In this document: positions 29,978 through 39,865 of the stretch, one piece after another
Layout of the letters: every line of letters starts with the position of its first letter
Position numbering within the stretch: the stretch's first letter is position 1
Origin: Okeania sp. KiyG1
Lineage (GTDB): Bacteria; Cyanobacteriota; Cyanobacteriia; Cyanobacteriales; Microcoleaceae
Reading direction: 5' to 3'
Length of the DNA stretch: 64,000 bases
NCBI RefSeq assembly: GCF_014132355.1
Contig: NZ_BLZO01000093.1
Span: 62,001 to 126,000, forward strand
Made by a program: the position numbers and the translations under genes
The notes under the pieces: model-generated
Told to the model about the DNA's origin: nothing
The model's input: only the letters and a program-made list of their open reading frames with translations
Database searches by the model: none

Positions 29978-32900
29978 CTAGAGTTGATAACCCACAGGAA
30001 GTGTATCACTCCAAGCAAGGTTATCATCCTTGTCAATGACAATTAGCTCTCCATTCTCAACTGCTTGCTTTACTAAACTTGCTAGAGCTATTTCATTTGC
30101 ATTAGGATTATTGGCAGCTATTTTTCGTCCTACTTCATTGTTATATAAGTCCATAGTTTCGCTGATGTCGGAAACGTATGGTGTTGCTTCGTGGGCGATC
30201 GTAAATTTAGCAGTCCACTCTTCTCCAAATTTCTGGGTTAATAAACTATTCCAATAGGCGTGACGGAAGGCATCTCGGTGTCCATCAACGTCAATGTCAT
30301 TCGGAAATTGTTGTATCGCATACAGTTTTGCTGTACCAGTCATTGTCACATATAATATTTGCTGCTTTAGATTAAGTTCGTTTAGCATTGTTTCTTCGGT
30401 CGGAGTTATATCCGACATTCTGGTTGGTATCCGTTCCTCAAACCCAGGTATTGAGACTGTCTCAGGTATTAGATTGCCTATTATTCCATAACTTGGCCAC
30501 TCTTTTACAAGTTCATGCTCCTCAATATCCTCAACCTTGTAGTTCTTAAGTATTTCCTGCAACAAACGATCTGGAGACTCAATTTCTTGATTACTGTCAT
30601 CTTCAGTAATATCTTGATTGCCGTCATTTTCGGAATCAGACAATGGCAAGTTTCTACCACCATTAGAGTAGTTAAAAATTCCTTCTATCTCAAATGGTTT
30701 TGATTTAAAACTACCACCTTCATAATATCCAACATCAACGTGCAAATGAGGAGCCGTACTCCAACCAGAATTTCCAACTCGTCCTATCATTTGACCTGCA
30801 TATACTTGTTGACCTACTCGTAACCCTGCATCTGAATTAGAGTTTTGCTGAAGGTGCAAATACCTGGCAATATAACCATTGTCATGTTCGATTTCTACCA
30901 GGTTTAGCTGGTTAGGAACGGCAGTATCTGGATGATAATCAACCACTTTCTTTACCTTTCCTGGACGCATAGCATACACCGGTTCACCAAAGTCTGCCCA
31001 ACCAGGAATGCTAATATCTATGGCGTAATATAAATTACCGGTATGACTAAAACTGCCACCAGGCAACTGTGAAAGATACCATCCGCTGCCTCGAACAGGA
31101 GATTGGAATCCTGTTAGGGGGTCAGATTCTGTTGGGTTAGAATGCAAATCTGTCCAACCGTCAGGAAGAACATACTCCTCTTCCAGCACGAATAAACCCA
31201 TTTTGTACCATTGAGTCAAATTCCCATCAGCCTCGCGCCACTGCCAAGCATTATCATCAGTACCAATGCCAAACACTTCTATGTTGCCATCGTCCGCTTG
31301 AATAACATTCAGGTCTTTGGCAAGTAAACCCATCTTGTACCATTGAGTCAAATTCCCATCAGCCTCGCGCCACTGCCAAGCATTATCATCAGTACCAATG
31401 CCAAACACTTCTATGTTGCCATCATCGGCTTTAATGACACTCAGTTCTGTGGCAAGTAAGCCCATCTTGTACCATTGAGTCAAATTGCCGTCATCCTCGC
31501 GCCACTGCCAAGCATTATCATCAGTACCAATGCCAAACACTTCTACGTTGCCATCGTCCGCTTGAATAACATTCAGGTCTTTGGCAAGTAAACCCATCTT
31601 GTACCATTGAGTCAAATTACCATCAGCCTCGCGCCACTGCCAAGCATTATCATCAGTACCAATGCCAAACACTTCTACGTTGCCATCGTCCGCTTGAATA
31701 ACATTCAGGTCTTTGGCAAGTAAACCCATCTTGTACCATTGAGTCAAATTACCGTCATCCTCGCGCCACTGCCAAGCATTATCATCAGTACCAATGCCAA
31801 ACACTTCTACGTTGCCATCGTCCGCTTGAATAACATTCAGGTCTTTGGCAAGTAAACCCATCTTGTACCATTGAGTCAAATTACCATCAGCCTCGCGCCA
31901 CTGCCAAGCATTATCATCAGTACCAATGCCAAACACTTCTATGTTGCCATCGTCCGCTTGAATAACATTCAGTTCTGTGGCAAGTAAGCCCATCTTGTAC
32001 CATTGAGTCAAATTGCCGTCATCCTCGCGCCACTGCCAAGCATTATCATCGGTACCAATGCCAAACACTTCTATGTTGCCATCGTCCGCTTGAATAACAT
32101 TCAGGTCTTTGGCAAGTAAACCCATCTTGTACCACCGGGTCAAATTACCATCATCCTCGCGCCACTGCCATACTTCGTTATCTTGACCTATTCCAAAGGC
32201 TTGCAAATTACCATTTGAGTCTTCAACAGTTACAAGATTCCCCTTTGGAGCTAATATAGAATAAGGTTCCTCCTCAACTTCCTTCCAATTAAAACCAAAA
32301 TAAGCATCTTGGTCATTTTCATAGTGGAAAAATCCCACATAATACCGACCCCCTTTATCTCCTGGGATTGTATGAGTGAATTTGTCTGTTTCTTCCTTTC
32401 TTCCTACTGTACTTTGCCACTCATTCTCTGGTGTCACCCAACGCCACTCATCAGTATCAAGATTTTTCAGCCAAATCTGATACCCATCATCGCCCTTGGC
32501 TTCAAATTCATAAGTTTTACCGCCCTCTAAATCTACCTCAGTGTAAGCTTTGACCAGAAAATGATCTGTCGGCAGTTGAGAATATCCTTTAACAGAGCCA
32601 AATCCCCAATCAGCATTATTAATGCCGTTGCGACCGTCATCGAAAATTTCTCGAATGTTAGAACCTAAATTTAGTTTCCCAACGAGTTCAAAGCTTGTAT
32701 GATCATTGACATTCACAGGTGAGGGGGCACCCCTACTTGCATCCCATTTAGATACCCAACCTTGCCACTCTTCTCGTTCGTTGACTGCTGGTTCTGCTAT
32801 AATTCCTTGCTTTATGGTGAAGTAGCGATCGCCAAAATCATAAACATTACCATCGGTGGTACTAGCAATCTTAATATTGTAGTCGCTGCCAGCAGTTAAG

Positions 32901-34468
32901 TCCGTAGGTATTGTCCAACTGTAGCTACCGTCGCTTGTGGTGCTACTGTTAATAGTCCTTTGGAAGATATTACCTTTGTACAAGTCGATTTTGACATTTT
33001 CACTTATATTGTCATTCCAACCAATATTAATGGTGTCTCCTGGTTCCCAACTTCCCCCAATATTAGGAGCAGTAACAGTGATAAAACCTGGTTCTACTAC
33101 TGTGAAGTTACTGTCGCCAAAATCCGAAATATTTCCATCGGTGGTACTAGCAATCTTAATATTGTAGTCGCTGCCAGCAGTTAAGTCCGTAGGTATTGTC
33201 CAACTGTAACTGCTGTCGCTTGTGGTGCTACTACTAATAGTCCTTTGGAAAATACCACCTTTATACAAGTCGATTTTGACATTTTCACTTATATTGTCAT
33301 CCCAACCGATATTAATGGTGTCTCCTAATTCCCAACTACCCCCAATATTAGGAGCAGTAACATTGATGTAATAATTTGGCAGTGGATCTTCTACCTCCAA
33401 ACTCAAACTATAGTCAGTACCTGCTCCACCTTTAGATTTTACCCGCAAGTAATAAGTACCAGCACTCAGGGATTGATTAATTGACTCGCTCCTGCTACCA
33501 GAGTTAGTCGATCGCCCGACAACCCCTCTCGTCCCCTTCTTCCACAAATGCAAATCCGCATTACCACTCAATTCTTCTAGGGAAATATCTACATCCCTTT
33601 CCCCATCTAAAGCAAAAGTGTAAAAGTCATTGCGATCGCTCCTCCCCACAAAGTCATTGTAAGATTTGCTACCGCTGAGACTTCCTAATTCTCGCGCCTT
33701 GCGCCTGTTGTCCCCGGCATTATCTGGAGCTATTTCGCTGAAGTTCAACTCTAAATCATAATCTGTTGAATCCCATTTACTCCTGGATTTCACCTGTACA
33801 TAATAATCACCTGGGTTCAAAATGCGACTAATACTTTCGGAAGCACTACCACCGCGCCTCGACTTTTTAATCACTTTACCTCGACTGTTGTGCAGAAACA
33901 GGTCAGCATTATCCCTCAGATCGGATAAGTCAATCTCTACTTGACCCCTATTATCGACGCTAAATTTATAAAAGTCTTTGCGGTCTCTCCTACTCACTGA
34001 ATCGCTATAAAATTCGTTCCCGTTCAGAGTACCAATATTCTCAGCTTTACGACGGTTGTTACCTGGGTCTGAGAGCTTCGAGCTTCGCCGTTTAATTTCT
34101 ACCCGATCGGAAGTTTCGTATACTAGGGAAGCAATTTCTTCCACTGAATTATTTTCTTCTCCTGTCAGTGAGTCTTTTTCCTCTTTTGAGGTATTCTCCA
34201 ATGACTCCTGAGACTTACTTGAGCTAAACAATGCCGAATTGTTCTGGGCCAGTAACAGTTCATCATCGCGATTTAGATTTTCAATTTTTAGTTCCGAACT
34301 TTCGGCACTGGAGCTAATAGCACTAAGCGATCCCAGGTCATCACTGACTTCTATTGCCAACATTTGGTCAGTAGATTTTAACCCTAAACCACTAGCTTCT
34401 CGATCAAAAATAGTATCCATAATATCCTGCTTCATAAAACTGATATAAAGCGTCACATGAGGTGACAA
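29978..34468 (-). CDS. Giant multidomain exoprotein: PPC, PA14-like, 44-residue repeats, M23 peptidase, DUF6973-like tail
   Basis: A 1496-residue mosaic. From the N-terminus: two bacterial pre-peptidase C-terminal (PPC) domains (~136-245 and 250-358, each starting DNRRKA/NNRRKA); two ~95-residue Ig-like repeats (INVTAPNIGGSWE..., 368-550) like the yeast KNH/GPI-anchored Ser-Thr-rich family; a PA14-like domain (~580-720, GDDGYQIWL); eight 44-residue repeats (~733-1093) beginning WQWRE and containing WYKMGLLA and EVFGIGTDDNA, probably a beta-propeller; an M23 peptidase (~1115-1250, HTGNLYYAIDI and HLHVD zinc ligands); and a tail with GHRDAFRHAYWNSLL and MDLYNNEVGR resembling DUF6973. No clear signal peptide; ATG 34432 or 34417 may be the true start. 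Probably secreted; the target is unknown. Confidence 0.85.
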   Translation of the reverse strand: MSPHVTLYISFMKQDIMDTIFDREASGLGLKSTDQMLAIEVSDDLGSLSAISSSAESSELKIENLNRDDELLLAQNNSALFSSSKSQESLENTSKEEKDSLTGEENNSVEEIASLVYETSDRVEIKRRSSKLSDPGNNRRKAENIGTLNGNEFYSDSVSRRDRKDFYKFSVDNRGQVEIDLSDLRDNADLFLHNSRGKVIKKSRRGGSASESISRILNPGDYYVQVKSRSKWDSTDYDLELNFSEIAPDNAGDNRRKARELGSLSGSKSYNDFVGRSDRNDFYTFALDGERDVDISLEELSGNADLHLWKKGTRGVVGRSTNSGSRSESINQSLSAGTYYLRVKSKGGAGTDYSLSLEVEDPLPNYYINVTAPNIGGSWELGDTINIGWDDNISENVKIDLYKGGIFQRTISSSTTSDSSYSWTIPTDLTAGSDYNIKIASTTDGNISDFGDSNFTVVEPGFITVTAPNIGGSWEPGDTINIGWNDNISENVKIDLYKGNIFQRTINSSTTSDGSYSWTIPTDLTAGSDYNIKIASTTDGNVYDFGDRYFTIKQGIIAEPAVNEREEWQGWVSKWDASRGAPSPVNVNDHTSFELVGKLNLGSNIREIFDDGRNGINNADWGFGSVKGYSQLPTDHFLVKAYTEVDLEGGKTYEFEAKGDDGYQIWLKNLDTDEWRWVTPENEWQSTVGRKEETDKFTHTIPGDKGGRYYVGFFHYENDQDAYFGFNWKEVEEEPYSILAPKGNLVTVEDSNGNLQAFGIGQDNEVWQWREDDGNLTRWYKMGLLAKDLNVIQADDGNIEVFGIGTDDNAWQWREDDGNLTQWYKMGLLATELNVIQADDGNIEVFGIGTDDNAWQWREADGNLTQWYKMGLLAKDLNVIQADDGNVEVFGIGTDDNAWQWREDDGNLTQWYKMGLLAKDLNVIQADDGNVEVFGIGTDDNAWQWREADGNLTQWYKMGLLAKDLNVIQADDGNVEVFGIGTDDNAWQWREDDGNLTQWYKMGLLATELSVIKADDGNIEVFGIGTDDNAWQWREADGNLTQWYKMGLLAKDLNVIQADDGNIEVFGIGTDDNAWQWREADGNLTQWYKMGLFVLEEEYVLPDGWTDLHSNPTESDPLTGFQSPVRGSGWYLSQLPGGSFSHTGNLYYAIDISIPGWADFGEPVYAMRPGKVKKVVDYHPDTAVPNQLNLVEIEHDNGYIARYLHLQQNSNSDAGLRVGQQVYAGQMIGRVGNSGWSTAPHLHVDVGYYEGGSFKSKPFEIEGIFNYSNGGRNLPLSDSENDGNQDITEDDSNQEIESPDRLLQEILKNYKVEDIEEHELVKEWPSYGIIGNLIPETVSIPGFEERIPTRMSDITPTEETMLNELNLKQQILYVTMTGTAKLYAIQQFPNDIDVDGHRDAFRHAYWNSLLTQKFGEEWTAKFTIAHEATPYVSDISETMDLYNNEVGRKIAANNPNANEIALASLVKQAVENGELIVIDKDDNLAWSDTLPVGYQL

Positions 34469-34600
34469 ACAGAGAAATAGTATGACTAACTATTTGACTC
34501 AATTTGCTACAGTACCATAATATTTATGCTCTAAAAAATCAGAAAATTTACTGAATTTATTGAAAACTCGTAACCTGTAATATCAGGACTTACGCAAAAT

Positions 34601-34655
34601 ATCAATATTCCACGACACCAATGACTTATGATCTTCAAAGTTTGCAATATTTATA
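34601..34655 (+). pseudogene. 55-bp fragment of the metalloprotease gene
   Basis: Matches 27787-27841 of the metalloprotease gene at 53 of 55 positions (encoding STTPMTYD then QSLQYL) and then ends abruptly in a stop. It is a relic of a second metalloprotease copy or a short ectopic duplication. Confidence 0.85.
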
Positions 34656-35036
34656 GGCTTTGTTGCATGAAAGTAGCGTTCTTAACATCCATTCCGCAGC
34701 TATATGGCTCTAAGCACGCGATTATTGATGTTCTATTGATCTATTGTCCAATAGTTATTGCTATGCTGATTCGCGTTGGCGGAGCAAGTGTGGCAGCTAT
34801 ATCGCTCTCTATTGATGTTCTATAGCAATTGTAAATATGCCAGCGCACATTGCTATATTTAATTATTAATTAGTTAATTATTCGGTAAAATGCTAAAATA
34901 ATTTTATCTTTAGTAATACCAGCATCATATCTATCTTTTGTTGGCATTATTTTTGATTTTTAGTCTTTCGTTATTTTTGATGTTGCTAGGTGCGTTATGC
35001 GATCGCTAACAGCACCCTACTAAACCTCTTCTTTTT
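34656..35036. other. Spacer, degenerate
   Basis: No gene seen. Short inverted pieces such as TTGATGTTCTAT (34725 and 34812) and GTGTGGCAGCTATATCGC/CGCAGCTATATGGC suggest an old palindromic element. GTGCGTTATGCGATCGCTAA near 35000 contains a HIP1 site. Confidence 0.4.
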
Positions 35037-35925
35037 CTAAATTGGACTAGATTCTAAAAGCAAAGAATAATTTGTATTACCGCTAAACTCAGAAACTCGG
35101 ACAAAATAATTACCCTCTGCTAAGAAATCAATATCTATTATTTCATCAAAAGTACCTTCATTTCTTGACTCAGCAAAAACCTCTAAAATTTCCACCACTC
35201 CATTATTATTAATATCTTCAATTAACTCCACATCTGCATCCCCAACTAAACCAGTTAATACAACATCTAAACTACTAGAGTATTCAAAATAAAGCTATAA
35301 ATATCAACTGGGTTTCCATCTCCGACAAAATTACTAGCTTCTGCGGTTCCCAAAACTCCAAATCACCAGTAATATTCAACAAATTATCTCTAAAATCTGG
35401 AGGCGTACTCAAACGATTTTCTGGCAAACCAACTAAAATGTAATGTTGAATTGCACTAATAAAACTACCATTATTTAATAACTCCACTACATCCTGATTT
35501 TGACTAAGATAAAAATCTGTATCAAACAAAAAACTAGGATCGCGATTTTCAAATTGACCAAACCTAACATAATGTTCAAAAGGCGTTAATTCTGATGATT
35601 CTAATGCTGTAGCTAATTCAGGATTAGAGGTATAAAAAGCAGTATTAAAAAAAGGACTAGGGTCACGATTTTCAAATTGACCAAAGCTAATAAAATGTTC
35701 CACTGCCGTCAGACTACCTGCTTCAATAGCAGCAGCTACACCAGTATTAATTTCAAGATAAAAGCTAGTATCAAATAAAGCATTGGGGTCGCGATTTTCA
35801 AATTGACCCACATTCACAAAATGTTCCAACCCACTACTGAAATTACCCGCAGCAATTTCATCTACAACATCAGGGTTTTGAAATAAATAAAATTCTTCAT
35901 CAAACAGAGTTTCAATAGTTAACAT
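35037..35925 (-). pseudogene. FDxxFY-repeat protein with C-terminal PPC domain, two frameshifts
   Basis: The N-terminal ~165 residues hold four ~40-residue repeats with the pattern LFDxxFYLxxNPDV...HFVxxGQFENRDP, a motif found in cyanobacterial exoproteins. A PPC domain follows. The frame breaks after NITGDLE: the family-like continuation VLGTAEASNFVGDGNPVDIY needs one extra G near 35350, and a second missing T near 35294 is needed to reach SSSLDVVLTGLVGDADVELI and the end RVSEFSGNTNYSLLLESS at 35037. Both shifts are in short homopolymers. Possibly a surface or cell-aggregation protein; function unknown. Confidence 0.75.
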
Positions 35926-36045
35926 TTCTTAAAAAAATATTTTTGAGTTTACATTGTAACCTAAGCAATGTTATCTTACTACAATCGTTCATTTCTGTAT
36001 GCTTTAAATTCAAAATTTATACTTAAAAATTAAGGGACATTAATT

Positions 36046-37752
36046 ATGAGTAAATCTTCTTTAATGAAAATCCTACGTCGTGCTTATGGCATTGCCAATA
36101 CGTCGCGAAAAACAGGAATTCCCACCGATGAATTATTAGGAATGGTCAGAGAAGCTCAAAGTAATAAATTTCGGACTACTCGCCGTCGCTTATTACAAGG
36201 TGGTTTAGGGTTTGCTGGGGCAATGGCAGCTTCTAATTTCTTCAAAGGTGGACAACGAGCAATGGCTCAACAAAGACCTATATTAATAGTAGGTGCAGGA
36301 ATTGCGGGACTAACTGCAGCTTACCGTCTCACTCAGGCAGGAGTACCAGTAAATGTGATAGAAGCTAGAAATAGAGTGGGCGGTCGGATTAGAAGTATCT
36401 CGAAAATTGCCGGAACAACTATTGATGCTGAATTAGGGGCAGCTTATATTGACTCTGAACACGTTTGCATTCGTGACTTAGCAGCAGAACTGGGATTGAC
36501 AGAATTCGATCTGGTAGCTGGTGAGGAGGGGTTAACGCCAGAAATTTACTTTGCTGAGGGTAGAATTATTCCGATAGAAGAAATTATTAATGATTTTGCT
36601 CCTGTTGCCGAAAGGATAGATGAGACTCTGATAGCAATTGATAATTTTGAAGATTATAGGACTTTTGACCAACCTACCGCAGATATAGATAATCTCTCAA
36701 TTACCGAATATCTAGAAACTATTCCTACTAGCACCACTTTGCGACAGATGCTGGAAGTAGCTTACAATTCTTTCTATGGTTTGGATGCTAACGAACAGTC
36801 GAGTTTGAATCTAATATATATTATTGGCACTGAACCCAATACATTTGAATTATATGGTTCTGCTGACGAACGTTATCGAATTATTGGTGGTAATAGTCAA
36901 ATTATTAACAGTCTTGCTAATCTTCTACAAGGTTCCATTGAAACTAGCACAGTTTTAGAAGCAATAACAACTTTATCAGATGGTAGTTACAGAGTTAGTT
37001 TGAGGTCTGGAGAAAGAACTTTTGACCGTACTTATGAAAGAATTGTTTTAACTATACCTTTTCCGGTACTCAGACAAGTTCAACTCAACGTCGATCTACC
37101 ACAAGTTAAAAGATTTGCTATTGATAATTACGGTTTTGGTACAAATTCTAAGTTACATATAGCTTTTAATAACCCAGTTTGGCGCACTCGGTTTGGTTCA
37201 AGTGGGGAAACTTATGTAGATTTAGGGTTTCAAAATACCCGAGAAGTTGCCCCAACAAGTCCGACTACGGAGGGTGTGCTGGAATTTTTGCCTGGTGGGA
37301 ATTTAGGGGTAGTTTTAGGTAGCGGAACACCAGAAGACCACGCACAACGCTTTTTGCCAGAGCTTGATTTGGTATATCCGGGAATAAGTAGCGATCGCAT
37401 CGGTCGGGCAGTCCGGACTTATTGGCCTGGAGAATTATATACTCAGGGTTCATATACTTGTTATCGACCAGGGCAATATGTTCAATTTTTTGGTGTTGAA
37501 GGCGAGAGAGTAGGCAATATATTTTTTGCTGGCGAACATACTTCTTTAGATTTTTCTGGTTATATGGAGGGTGGTTGTGAGAGTGGTGAAATAGCTGCGA
37601 TGGAAATTCTAGAAGATTTGGGTTTAGCTTCTGCTGTTGAGGCGCTGAGGATTAGACAGTCTTTACAAGAAGAGCGTCGCGGTCCTCGCCCTCCGGGACC
37701 TAAAGCTACTGAGATTCGTGTAAAGCAAGGTTTACCAATTAGACAAAGGTAA
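36046..37752 (+). CDS. Flavin-dependent amine/amino-acid oxidase with Tat signal (copy 1, intact)
   Basis: A 568-residue flavin monoamine oxidase. A conserved leader (MSKSSLMKILRRAYGIANTS...) precedes a twin-arginine-like motif RRRLLQGGLGFAGAMA (~46-61), suggesting Tat export. The FAD dinucleotide motif is ILIVGAGIAGLTAAYRL (~80-96), followed by the GG motif RVGGRIRS. The C-terminal FAD site is IFFAGEHTSLDFSGYMEGGC (~490-510). The family oxidises amines or L-amino acids to imine with hydrogen peroxide; the substrate is not readable from sequence. It is the first of three related loci, the only intact one, and has an extra proline/arginine-rich tail. Confidence 0.9.
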   Translation: MSKSSLMKILRRAYGIANTSRKTGIPTDELLGMVREAQSNKFRTTRRRLLQGGLGFAGAMAASNFFKGGQRAMAQQRPILIVGAGIAGLTAAYRLTQAGVPVNVIEARNRVGGRIRSISKIAGTTIDAELGAAYIDSEHVCIRDLAAELGLTEFDLVAGEEGLTPEIYFAEGRIIPIEEIINDFAPVAERIDETLIAIDNFEDYRTFDQPTADIDNLSITEYLETIPTSTTLRQMLEVAYNSFYGLDANEQSSLNLIYIIGTEPNTFELYGSADERYRIIGGNSQIINSLANLLQGSIETSTVLEAITTLSDGSYRVSLRSGERTFDRTYERIVLTIPFPVLRQVQLNVDLPQVKRFAIDNYGFGTNSKLHIAFNNPVWRTRFGSSGETYVDLGFQNTREVAPTSPTTEGVLEFLPGGNLGVVLGSGTPEDHAQRFLPELDLVYPGISSDRIGRAVRTYWPGELYTQGSYTCYRPGQYVQFFGVEGERVGNIFFAGEHTSLDFSGYMEGGCESGEIAAMEILEDLGLASAVEALRIRQSLQEERRGPRPPGPKATEIRVKQGLPIRQR

Positions 37753-37759
37753 GAATTTC

Positions 37760-38125
37760 GGCGTTGGTGAATTTAGCTATGATTTTCGTGGCTGTAGGAA
37801 TAGGGAATAGGTATGGAGGGAATAGTAGGGACGTTGCATGCAACGTCCCTACAGATTATTTCGTTTACGGGTTTTTCGGGAGTAAGTAATGAAAGGGGTA
37901 TTCATAATTCTTATGTTGATTATGGTTAGTCCAAATAGATTAATATCATGTCCGAACGCAATCGTTTGTGTAAAAGTTAGCGTAAATATCTACAGGGAAT
38001 TTAAGTTTTTTTCTTGCTCTTTCTTAAGTTTTTCTGTCTATTCCCTATTCCCTATTCCCTACCTTTGCTATACAATACTGATGCTACCGGACATGATATA
38101 ATTCATAGTTTGATTCACCAACGCC
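37760..38125. mobile_element. MITE-like family E element with a perfect palindrome
   Basis: Ends GGCGTTGGTGAATTTAGCTA and TTTGATTCACCAACGCC are inverted. It contains a perfect 28-bp palindrome at 37825-37852 (half-site GTAGGGACGTTGCA). It lies between amine oxidase copy 1 and the copy 2 fragment. No gene. Confidence 0.65.
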
Positions 38126-38149
38126 AGAATTTCTAGTTGATTAATATCA

Positions 38150-38339
38150 AGGTTTGATGGAAGGTAGTTGTGAGAGTGGTGAAATAGCTGCGATGGAAAT
38201 TCTAGAAGATTTGGGTTTAGCTGCTGCTGTTGAGGCACTGAGGGTTAAACAGTCTTTACAAGTAAGTCGTCGTAGTGGCCGAAGACAGGGACCTAGAGGT
38301 AATGGTGTTCGCAGAAGGCGGGGTTTACCACTAAAGTAA
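38150..38339 (+). pseudogene. C-terminal fragment of a second amine oxidase
   Basis: Reads GLMEGSCESGEIAAMEILED then LGLAAAVEALRVKQSLQ and an Arg-rich tail ending GLPLK, closely matching the last ~60 residues of the oxidase that ends at 37752 (MEGGCESGEIAAMEILEDLG). The rest of the gene is missing. It marks a former tandem copy lost by deletion. Confidence 0.9.
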
Positions 38340-38400
38340 TACCAATTCCCAAAAATAATGCTATACTTCCAATGCGACTTCAGTTATTAAGTAATAATTT
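38340..38400. repeat. Inverted partner of a repeat at 59916-59975
   Basis: ATACCAATTCCCAAAAATAA... followed by GCGACTTCAGTTATTAAGTA is the reverse complement, nearly base for base, of the sequence at 59916-59975. A dispersed element end, orientation opposite in the two places, 21.5 kb apart. Confidence 0.75.
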
Positions 38401-38474
38401 AGACATTTACTGTGGTATACTAGATTTATGTCTAACTTATTAACTATATATGAAACAGCAGAACTGCGCCCTTA

Positions 38475-39689
38475 GTGCCAACAAAAACAATAATCATGAA
38501 ATCTTTTAAGACTAAGCTCAAACTTAACAATCAGCAAAAAACAATACTTGCTAAACACGCAGGAGTAGCTCGTCATGCTTATAACTGGGGATTAGCAACT
38601 TGCATAAAAGAGTACGAAGAAACTAAAAAACGCCCAAGCGCCATCACCCTGCATAAACGTTTAGTAGCCGAAGTCAAATCAATTAATCCTTGGTATTATG
38701 AGGTATCTAAATGTGCCCCACAGCAAGCATTAAGAGATTTAGAGAGGGCATTTAAAAACTTTCTAACTATTCCTGAACGTGGATTTCCAGTCTTTAAAAA
38801 AAAAGGCAGAAAAGACAGCTTTTACTTAGAAGGAAGTATTAATATTTTACAAGGAAACTACATACAATTACCCAGAATAGGAATAGTAAAAACTTATGAA
38901 ATCTTACCTTCAGTACAAGTAAAAAATGTCAGAATAGCCTCTTTCAGAGGAGCTTCGCTAACAAAAAAAGCAGATAGTTGGTACATCAGTTTTAAATATG
39001 ATATTGAAACAGCTCCAACAGAAAAAATTGGAGAAACTATTGGTGTAGATATTGGCATAAATACTTTAGCAACCTGTTCTGATGGCAGTAAATTTGCTAA
39101 CGTCAAAGCCTACAGGAAAGCAAAAAAAAAAGATTAGTTCGTCATCAACGTGCAGTCAGCAACAAAGTTATTGGTTTCCTGCGGAATGCTACGCAAACCA
39201 AAAACAGACGCAAAGCAGTAAAAAAACTAGCAAAGGTTCACAAAAAAAGCGGATGCGACCCCGCGACGACGTCAGTCGCAAGGGAACGCGCACCAAGCAG
39301 TAGCTGATATTAGAGCAGATGCACTACATAAACTCACTTCATGGTTAGCTAAAAACCACAGCACCATAGTAATTGAAGATTTGAATGTAAGTGGAATGCT
39401 CAAGAATCACAAACTAGACCCACCCCTCTAGCTCCCCTCCCGGGAGGGGATGGGGGTGGGTTGTGGATTTTATGAATTCAAGCGTCAACTTACATACAAA
39501 TGTGAATGGTACAGCAGTGAATTAGTCATAGCTGATAGATATTATCCAAGTTCTCAAATATGTTCAAACTGTGGGCATCAACAGAAAATGCCGTTGCACT
39601 TGAGAACTTATGAGTGTAGTGAATGCAGTTTTGAAACTGATAGAGATTTTAACGCTGCTGTCAACCTGAAAAACTATGTGAATCAGTAG
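38475..39689 (+). pseudogene. tnpB: IS605-family TnpB (copy D), four interruptions
   Basis: Starts MKSFKTKLKLNNQQKTILAK near 38496 and reads well to GVDIGINTLATCSDG (RuvC-I Asp) and KAYRKAKKK, where an A10 run at 39122-39131 shifts the frame. Three palindromic inserts follow: TTCCTGCGGAATGC at about 39177-39203, GCGACCCCGCGACGACG at 39252-39300, and CTCCCCTCCCGGGAGGGG at 39418-39462. Between them tnpB residues are clear (RADALHKLTSWLAKNHSTIV then IEDLNVSGMLKNH, RuvC-II Glu). The end is intact from CGFYEFKRQLTYKCEWYSSE through CSNCGH/CSECSFETDRDFNAA (zinc ribbon, third Asp) to 39689. It sits inside the amine oxidase array. Confidence 0.9.
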
Positions 39690-39865
39690 CTTGAGAACAA
39701 GAGCGATTTTAAGCCTGTGGAGAGAATAAGTTACAGACTGCGGTCAGTGGTTCTCACAGAAGCAGGAAGCTAGCTCCAAAACCTATGCGAACGTGTATGG
39801 GTAAGTTTGGGTAAGTTTAGTAGAACGGCGCATGATATAAGTCCTGTGATAATGAGACCTCAAAA

